The notes below the pieces were generated by a model. The model saw nothing but the letters and a program-made list of their open reading frames with translations. It was not told where the DNA came from and searched no databases. DNA of 54,574 nt from Actinomycetota bacterium (GTDB lineage: Bacteria; Actinomycetota; UBA4738; HRBIN12): contig VAYU01000063.1 in the NCBI GenBank assembly GCA_005884925.1, forward strand, positions 1 through 54,574, in the 5' to 3' direction. Every line of letters begins with the position of its first letter. Position 1 is the first letter of the stretch. This document shows, piece after piece, positions 49,775 through 54,574 of this stretch. The position numbers were made by a program, and so were the translations under genes.

Positions 49775-50554
49775 TCACGACGATCGGGGGCGCCCGTAGA
49801 ACACCCGCTCGAGGGTCAGGCCGTTCGGCGGCGCGATCTGCGGCGCCGCCGAACGATCGCGCGCCGCCAGGATCCCATCGATCGCATCCGGTTCCGCACG
49901 GCCCGTCCCGACCAGCACGAGCGTCCCGACGAGCGAGCGGACCATCTGGTGCAGGAACGCGTTCGCGCGGAACGCGATCGCGACCAGATCTCCATCGCGT
50001 CGCACCGCGACGCGATGGAGATCCCGAACCATCGATCGTCCTCGCCCGGGGTTCCGACAGAAGGACGCGAAGTCATGCTCCCCGACGAGCGCCGCGCCCG
50101 CCCGACGCATCGAGGGCACATGGAGCCGGCCGGGACGATGCCAGACGTACCTCGCGATGAACGGATCGGCGACGACGCCCGTCGCGATCACGTACCGGTA
50201 CTCGCGCGCCGTGGCCGAGAAGCGCGCATCGAAGCCGTGGGGCGCGTACGAGGCCCGCCGGACCACCAGCTCGGGGCCACGCATGGCGTTCACCGCGTCG
50301 CGGATCCGCTCCGGGGCCAGGTCCGTCGTCGTCGCGAAGGACGCCACCTGGCCCCGGGCGTGGACGCCCGCGTCCGTCCGACCGGCGACGGAGAGCCTGA
50401 CGCGCTCGTTCACGATGCGTTCGAGCGCCGTGGACAGCTCACCCTCCACGGTCCGGATCGACGGGTCGCGCTGCGCAGCCCAGCCGCGGAACCCGGTCCC
50501 GTCGTACGCGAGCAGCAGACGCGCCACCCGCGTCGATGGAACGGGTTGTGCCAC
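49775..50554 (-). CDS. truA: tRNA pseudouridine(38-40) synthase TruA
   Basis: A 259-residue pseudouridine synthase modifying positions 38-40 of the tRNA anticodon arm. The catalytic Asp is in VAGRTDAGVHARGQVASF; other blocks are LLLAYDGTGFRGWAAQ at the start, REYRYVIATG, HDFASFCRN and FLHQMVRSLVGTLVLVG. ATG 50554 lies 9 nt after the rplQ stop. It contains a perfect 17-bp inverted repeat described separately. Confidence 0.96.
   Translation of the reverse strand: MAQPVPSTRVARLLLAYDGTGFRGWAAQRDPSIRTVEGELSTALERIVNERVRLSVAGRTDAGVHARGQVASFATTTDLAPERIRDAVNAMRGPELVVRRASYAPHGFDARFSATAREYRYVIATGVVADPFIARYVWHRPGRLHVPSMRRAGAALVGEHDFASFCRNPGRGRSMVRDLHRVAVRRDGDLVAIAFRANAFLHQMVRSLVGTLVLVGTGRAEPDAIDGILAARDRSAAPQIAPPNGLTLERVFYGRPRSS
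49987..50023. repeat. Perfect 17-bp inverted repeat inside truA
   Basis: Arms GATCTCCATCGCGTCGC (49987-50003) and its exact complement at 50007-50023, with a 3-base loop. It lies in coding sequence for DLHRVAVRRDGD, so the repeat could be a folded mRNA element or coincidence of codons. Confidence 0.8.
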
Positions 50555-50563
50555 CGGGCTCGC

Positions 50564-50926
50564 TTACGCCGGGCCCTCGACCAACTCGATCCTGGCCATT
50601 GGCGCTCCGTCACCCTTGCGCGGACCCAGCTTCAGGATCCGCGTGTAGCCACCCTCGCGTTCCTCGAACCGGGGAGCGATGTCGTGGAACAACGTTGCCA
50701 CGATGTCGCGATCGGGGATCTCCTTCAGCACCTCCCGCCGCGAGGTGAGATCCCCCCGCTTCGCCTTCGTGATCAGGCGCTCCGCGTAGGGCCGAAGCTG
50801 CCGGGCTTTGGCTTCGGTCGTCGTGATGCCCTCATGGACGAACAGCTGCTTCGCCAGCGTGGAGAGCATGAGCCGCTGGTGCGCCGGACCGGAGCCAAGC
50901 CGCGGACCCTTCTTCGGGGTCGGCAC
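50564..50926 (-). CDS. rplQ: 50S ribosomal protein L17
   Basis: A 120-residue L17: [60 protein letters not shown] and the end [20 protein letters not shown]. It closes the alpha-operon type series, 6 nt after rpoA, as in nearly all bacteria. Confidence 0.98.
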   Translation of the reverse strand: MPTPKKGPRLGSGPAHQRLMLSTLAKQLFVHEGITTTEAKARQLRPYAERLITKAKRGDLTSRREVLKEIPDRDIVATLFHDIAPRFEEREGGYTRILKLGPRKGDGAPMARIELVEGPA

Positions 50927-50932
50927 GCAGCC

Positions 50933-51862
50933 TCACTCCTCCCGGAGGCCCAACCCGAGCTCCTCGAGCTTGAGCTTGACCTCGTCGATCGACTTCTGGC
51001 CGAAGTTGCGGATGTCCATCAGCTCGGACTCGGACTTCTGGACCAGGTCGCCGACCGTGTTGATCCCCTCGCGCTTGAGGCAGTTGTACGAGCGGACGGA
51101 GAGGTTGAGCTCCTCGATCGTGATCTGGTAGTCGCTCGGCAGCTCCTCGTCCTCGGCCGGGCCAACCGAGACGCTGGGGGCCTCCGCGAGGTCGCTGAAC
51201 AGCTGCACCAGCTCCAGCAGCGTCCCTCCGGCGGAAGCGAGCGCCTCACGCGGGGTCACCGACCCGTCTGTCTCGACATCGAGGATCAGCTTGTCGCGGT
51301 CCGTCATCTGCTCCACGCGGGTGTTGCCCACGGTGTAGCTGACCTTACGGACGGGCGAGAAGATCGAATCCACCGGGATGACGCCGATCGGGTCCCGGGC
51401 CTTCTTGTTCTTGTCCGCGATCCGGTAGCCGACCCCGCGCTCGACCGTCATCTCCATCTCGAGCGAGCCACCCTTGCCGATGGTGGCGATGTGCAGGTCC
51501 GGATTCAAGATCTCGACACCCGCCGGCGGCGCGACGTCGCCGGCCGTGACCTCCGCGGGTCCCTTCGCCTTGAGGTAGATCGGCGTGGGCTCGTCCAGAT
51601 CGGAGCGAACCACGAGCTCCTTCAGGTTCAAGATGATGTCGGTGACGTCCTCCGTCACCCTCTCCACGGTCGCGAACTCGTGCAGCACGCCGTCGATGCG
51701 TACCGACGAGATGGCGGCGCCCGGGATGGACGACAGCAGCGTACGGCGCAGCGAATTGCCGACCGTATAGCCGAAACCGGGCTCGAGCGGTTCGATCGTG
51801 AACTTCGAGCGGATCGGCGAGATCACGTCCTCAGCGATCTGAGGTCTCGCGACGATGAACAC
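50933..51862 (-). CDS. rpoA: RNA polymerase alpha subunit
   Basis: A 309-residue alpha subunit. N-terminal domain: [31 protein letters not shown]-type assembly region and [21 protein letters not shown]-terminal domain with the promoter UP-element surface: [20 protein letters not shown] and [23 protein letters not shown] 51862 is preferred over the open upstream frame because AGGAGGG precedes it by about 8 nt. It directly follows rpsK; the rpsD gene often placed between them is absent. Confidence 0.97.
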   Translation of the reverse strand: MFIVARPQIAEDVISPIRSKFTIEPLEPGFGYTVGNSLRRTLLSSIPGAAISSVRIDGVLHEFATVERVTEDVTDIILNLKELVVRSDLDEPTPIYLKAKGPAEVTAGDVAPPAGVEILNPDLHIATIGKGGSLEMEMTVERGVGYRIADKNKKARDPIGVIPVDSIFSPVRKVSYTVGNTRVEQMTDRDKLILDVETDGSVTPREALASAGGTLLELVQLFSDLAEAPSVSVGPAEDEELPSDYQITIEELNLSVRSYNCLKREGINTVGDLVQKSESELMDIRNFGQKSIDEVKLKLEELGLGLREE

Positions 51863-51947
51863 AGGTGCATCCCTCCTCGGTGGGGGATCATCCATTCATC
51901 CCCACCTCTCGGAACTCCCGACCGCTGTTCGCGGCCGGGTACCGCCG

Positions 51948-52340
51948 CTAGACGCGGCGGCGCTTGCGAGGCCGGCATCCGTTGTGCGGCACCGGCGTCA
52001 CGTCTTGGATCCCGGCGATCTCGAGGCCCGCCGCGGCGAGCGAGCGGATCGCGGTCTCCCGGCCCGAACCCGGGCCCTTCACGAACACATCGACCCGCTG
52101 GAGGCCGTGCTCCTGCGCGGCTCGGGCGGCCTTCTCGGCCGCGAGCTGCGCGGCGAACGGGGTGGACTTGCGGGAGCCCTTGAAGCCCACGTTCCCGGCG
52201 CTGGCCCAGCTGAGGGTGTTCCCCTGCTGGTCGGTGATCGTGACGATGGTGTTGTTGAACGTCGACTTGATGTGCGCCTGCCCGTGCAGGATGTTCTTCT
52301 TCTCGCGACGCTTGGTCTTCTTCGCCTTCGGCTTCGCCAT
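51948..52340 (-). CDS. rpsK: 30S ribosomal protein S11
   Basis: A 130-residue S11 of the 30S platform: [40 protein letters not shown] and the end [18 protein letters not shown], which is invariant in the family. ATG 52340. It has a basic N-terminus ([16 protein letters not shown]). It lies 22 nt after rpsM; the upstream open frame is an rpsM shadow. Confidence 0.98.
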   Translation of the reverse strand: MAKPKAKKTKRREKKNILHGQAHIKSTFNNTIVTITDQQGNTLSWASAGNVGFKGSRKSTPFAAQLAAEKAARAAQEHGLQRVDVFVKGPGSGRETAIRSLAAAGLEIAGIQDVTPVPHNGCRPRKRRRV

Positions 52341-52362
52341 GTGGTGCGGGCTCCCTCTTCCG

Positions 52363-52746
52363 CTACTTCTTCTTCGCGATCTTCTTCTTGCCGGCGATCG
52401 CCTTCTTCGGGCCCTTGCGGGTCCGGGCGTTCGTGTGGGTCCGCTGGCCGCGGACCGGGAGCGACCGGCGGTGCCGGATGCCCTGGTAGCAACCGATCTC
52501 GATCTTGCGCTTGATGTCTTGGGCAACCTCGCGACGGAGGTCCCCTTCGACCTTGAAGTTCCGGTCGATGAACTCGCGGATCTTGAGCACCTCTTCCTCG
52601 GACAGGTCGCGGACCTTCGTTCCGCCCTCGATCGCGGTGCCGCTCACGATCTGATACGCGCTGGTGGGGCCGATCCCGTAGATGTAGCGGAGCGCGATAT
52701 CGACCCGCTTGTCCCGAGGGAGGTCGACGCCGGCGATCCGTGCCAT
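52363..52746 (-). CDS. rpsM: 30S ribosomal protein S13
   Basis: A 127-residue S13 with the start [34 protein letters not shown] and the C-terminal [20 protein letters not shown] basic tail that reaches the P-site tRNA. It is the third gene of the infA-rpmJ-rpsM-rpsK-rpoA-rplQ run. Confidence 0.98.
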   Translation of the reverse strand: MARIAGVDLPRDKRVDIALRYIYGIGPTSAYQIVSGTAIEGGTKVRDLSEEEVLKIREFIDRNFKVEGDLRREVAQDIKRKIEIGCYQGIRHRRSLPVRGQRTHTNARTRKGPKKAIAGKKKIAKKK

Positions 52747-52764
52747 GTTCGGAGCTCTCCCCTC

Positions 52765-52878
52765 TCAGCCTTGCCGCTGCTTGTGCCGTGGGTTGGAACA
52801 GATCACGAGGATCCGCCCGCGCCTGCGGACGATGCGGCAGCGGTCGCAGATCCTCTTCACCGATGGTCTGACCTTCAT
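52765..52878 (-). CDS. rpmJ: 50S ribosomal protein L36
   Basis: A 37-codon gene just below usual ORF-length cut-offs: [20 protein letters not shown], then [17 protein letters not shown]. The zinc-binding pattern C-x2-C ... C-x4-H is complete, so this is the zinc (C+) form. Universally located between infA and rpsM. Confidence 0.97.
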   Translation of the reverse strand: MKVRPSVKRICDRCRIVRRRGRILVICSNPRHKQRQG

Positions 52879-52888
52879 GACGTGCCTC

Positions 52889-53107
52889 TCATCTGTACCG
52901 ATACACCACACGACCCCTGGTCAGGTCGTAGGGCGACAACTCTACGCGCACCCGATCGCCGGGAAGGATCCGGATGTAGTGCATCCGCATCTTCCCGGAG
53001 ATGTGGGCGAGCACCTTGTGCCCGTTCTCAAGCTCCACCCGGAACATGGCGTTGGGGAGGGGCTCCACGACGGTCCCCTCGACCTCGATCGCATCGTCTT
53101 TGGCCAC
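52889..53107 (-). CDS. infA: Translation initiation factor IF-1
   Basis: A 72-residue S1/OB-fold protein: [60 protein letters not shown] and [12 protein letters not shown], a near-perfect family match. First gene of the ribosomal series, 10 nt upstream of rpmJ. Transcription probably starts at the promoter about 70 nt upstream. Confidence 0.98.
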   Translation of the reverse strand: MAKDDAIEVEGTVVEPLPNAMFRVELENGHKVLAHISGKMRMHYIRILPGDRVRVELSPYDLTRGRVVYRYR

Positions 53108-53127
53108 GCTCCAGCTGATCCTCTGTG

Positions 53128-53143
53128 TCGGGACCCGTCCCGA
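53128..53143 (-). other. Hairpin in the infA leader
   Basis: Perfect 7-bp arms TCGGGAC (53128-53134) and GTCCCGA (53137-53143) around CC, between the candidate promoter and the infA start. It may be an mRNA structure affecting translation or the terminator of the gene upstream. Confidence 0.4.
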
Positions 53144-53179
53144 GGGCGCGCAGAACGTGCCTCGGGAGGGCAGGAAGCG

Positions 53180-53209
53180 AGTATACGGCCAGGTCAGGCG
53201 ATGCGTCCA
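53180..53209 (-). promoter_or_regulatory. Candidate promoter of the infA ribosomal operon
   Basis: Minus-strand TGGACG (-35, 53204-53209), 18-base spacer and TATACT (-10, 53180-53185), about 70 nt upstream of infA. The -10 matches consensus in five of six positions. It lies between the surface-protein stop and infA. Confidence 0.6.
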
Positions 53210-53213
53210 CGCG

Positions 53214-54574
53214 CTACGCGCGCCTGACGATCGCCTTGACGGCGTCCAGCCGGGTCGGTTGGTGGTCCGCCGAGGTCGTGACCAGGATGGACCGTGAAAC
53301 CACGGCCGAGGACCCTACCTTGACGGTCATCCTGAGCACCACCGAGGCGCCGACCCCGAGGCTGACCTTGTAGGTCCCGGCAACGACCTTGCTCGTGATG
53401 TTCGTCGTCCCCGAGAAATAGGTGACCGAGTACCCCTTGGCCGACCCGCCGCCGAGGACCGTGAGCGGGTCCGTTCCGGATCCGTCGTTCTGGACCCGGA
53501 TCTTGAAGGTGACCGTCTTGCCCACCTTCGCCTTCAGGATCTTGGTCTGGTTCGTCCCGTTCGCGTTGTAGATGTCGTTGCCGACGTAGGTGATCCCCGT
53601 CGCGATCTGGTTGTCGGGCCGGTGCGTCTGGGTGTCCACCGTCCAGGTCTTGTGCGCGGGCGAGCTCTGGTTCCCCAGGTTGTCGGTCGCGTAGGCGTAG
53701 AAGGTGTGCTGCCCGGCCGAGAGGCTCGAGTAGCCGGTCGGGGAGGTGCAGCCCGCGTAGGATCCACCGTCGAGCTTGCACTGGAACGTCGCGCTCCCAT
53801 CCGTCGAACTGAACTTGAAGGTCGCGCCGGTCGACTGCACCCACCCGGACGGGCCAGAGTCGATCGAAACGTTGGGCGGCGTCGTGTCGATCACCCAGGA
53901 GTACGAGGTGGCCACGCTCTGGATGTTCCCGGCGGGATCGATCGCCCTCACGTGGAACGTGTGCGTGCCGGAGGCCAAGCTGCTGTACAGCTTCGGCGAG
54001 GCGCAGGCCAGGTACGTGACGGAGTCCCGGGCGCACAGGAACGTCGAGCCGGCCTCGTTCGACGCGAACGAGAACGATGCGGTCGTCGAGGCGCTCGGCG
54101 TGGACGGTTCCGCGGTGATGCTTGCCGTCGGCGGGGTGGTGTCGATCGTCCACGGATACTGGGTCGGGTTCCCGTCGAACCCGAGCGAGTCCGTTGCGTA
54201 GGCGTAGAAGATGTGCGGCCCCTCCACCAACGACGAGTAACTCTTCGGGCTCGGACACGGCGCGTACACGCCGCCGTCCAGCTTGCAGTGGAAGGTAGCT
54301 CCCGGCTCGTTCGCAGTGAACGAGAAGGACGCCGAACTGCTCGGGGTCGCCGCAGCGGGACCGGTGATCGTGGTGTCCGGACCGTTCTTGTCCTCGAAGA
54401 CCTGGACGCGGTTGTTGAGCGAGTCCGTCACCAGGATGCGGCCCGTGGAGTCGATCGCGATCCCCAGCGGCACGCTGAACTGGCCCGTGTCGAGACCGGC
54501 CGCGGTGCCGCCGAGCTTCGAGAGGAACGCACCCGACGTCGTGAACCGCTGGAGCCGGTTGTGGCCCTTGTCGA
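53214..54574 (-). CDS. Secreted NHL-repeat and Ig-like-repeat protein, 3' part (runs off the right edge)
   Basis: The frame is open to the window end, so this is the C-terminal ~450 residues of a larger surface protein; the in-frame GTG near 54473 is not a start. It opens with an NHL blade ([20 protein letters not shown], then QVFED). Three Ig-like repeats of about 85 residues follow (about 54380-54141, 54140-53886, 53885-53631). Each holds C-x9-C ([39 protein letters not shown]) and SYSSL..G.H.FY-type strands, and the first two end in the linker DTTPP. A ~140-residue beta domain ends the protein. No anchor motif is visible at the C-terminus. It lies 106 nt upstream of infA. Confidence 0.85.
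   Translation of the reverse strand, partial: DKGHNRLQRFTTSGAFLSKLGGTAAGLDTGQFSVPLGIAIDSTGRILVTDSLNNRVQVFEDKNGPDTTITGPAAATPSSSASFSFTANEPGATFHCKLDGGVYAPCPSPKSYSSLVEGPHIFYAYATDSLGFDGNPTQYPWTIDTTPPTASITAEPSTPSASTTASFSFASNEAGSTFLCARDSVTYLACASPKLYSSLASGTHTFHVRAIDPAGNIQSVATSYSWVIDTTPPNVSIDSGPSGWVQSTGATFKFSSTDGSATFQCKLDGGSYAGCTSPTGYSSLSAGQHTFYAYATDNLGNQSSPAHKTWTVDTQTHRPDNQIATGITYVGNDIYNANGTNQTKILKAKVGKTVTFKIRVQNDGSGTDPLTVLGGGSAKGYSVTYFSGTTNITSKVVAGTYKVSLGVGASVVLRMTVKVGSSAVVSRSILVTTSADHQPTRLDAVKAIVRRA

Noticed and set aside
49949-52183. 744-codon plus-strand open frame
   Set aside because: Antisense across truA, rplQ, rpoA and rpsK, all of which are certain.

Overview
The window is one contiguous, gene-dense stretch of a high-GC bacterial chromosome. 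A CIRCE-controlled groES-groEL pair, a BldD-family regulator, the order infA-rpmJ-rpsM-rpsK-rpoA-rplQ-truA ... rplM-rpsI-glmM-glmS-acpS-nnrD-alr-tsaE-tsaB-rimI-tsaD, frequent GTG/TTG starts and ATGA/GTGA overlaps all point to an actinomycetote, probably a lineage without a well-known cultured model. I cannot place it below phylum. I see no CRISPR array, insertion sequence, phage gene, tRNA or rRNA.

Left edge (1-3.6 kb): the 5' end of groEL, groES and its CIRCE operator, then a secreted metallophosphoesterase and a decayed fragment of a second copy lying between two ~40-bp imperfect repeats.

Centre-left (3.7-24.4 kb): a large exopolysaccharide locus inserted between groES and the tsaD end of the housekeeping block. 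It has a polysaccharide deacetylase, an initiating sugar-phosphate transferase, three glycosyltransferases, Wzy polymerase, Wzx flippase, a fused Wzz/tyrosine-kinase protein, UDP-glucose dehydrogenase and UDP-glucuronate decarboxylase (supplying UDP-GlcA and UDP-xylose). Unusually it also has four different sulfotransferases and three proteins carrying four P-loop kinase-like domains in all. The expected product is a Wzx/Wzy-type acidic polymer that is probably sulfated and perhaps phosphorylated.

Centre (24.4-34 kb): a regulatory and envelope block. It holds an atypical NarL-type response regulator, a soluble histidine kinase with an overlapping canonical response regulator, a BldD-like repressor with a changed c-di-GMP motif, a secreted beta-propeller protein, two tandem DUF1996 secreted proteins, a CsoR-type metal repressor with its operator and a metal permease, and two decayed genes meeting head-on.

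Right (34-54.5 kb, almost all on the minus strand): housekeeping operons. One tightly overlapped series runs acpS-nnrD-alr-hydrolase-udg-tsaE-tsaB-rimI-tsaD-epimerase (cell wall, metabolite repair, t6A tRNA modification). Upstream lie glmM-glmS and the ribosomal/RNA polymerase series from infA to truA and rplM-rpsI. Arsenic genes arsC, arsM and arsR are interleaved with these. Divergent from arsR, across a perfect operator palindrome, is an 18-residue peptide with six cysteines in CC pairs, the most novel single feature here. The window closes inside a secreted NHL/Ig-repeat protein.
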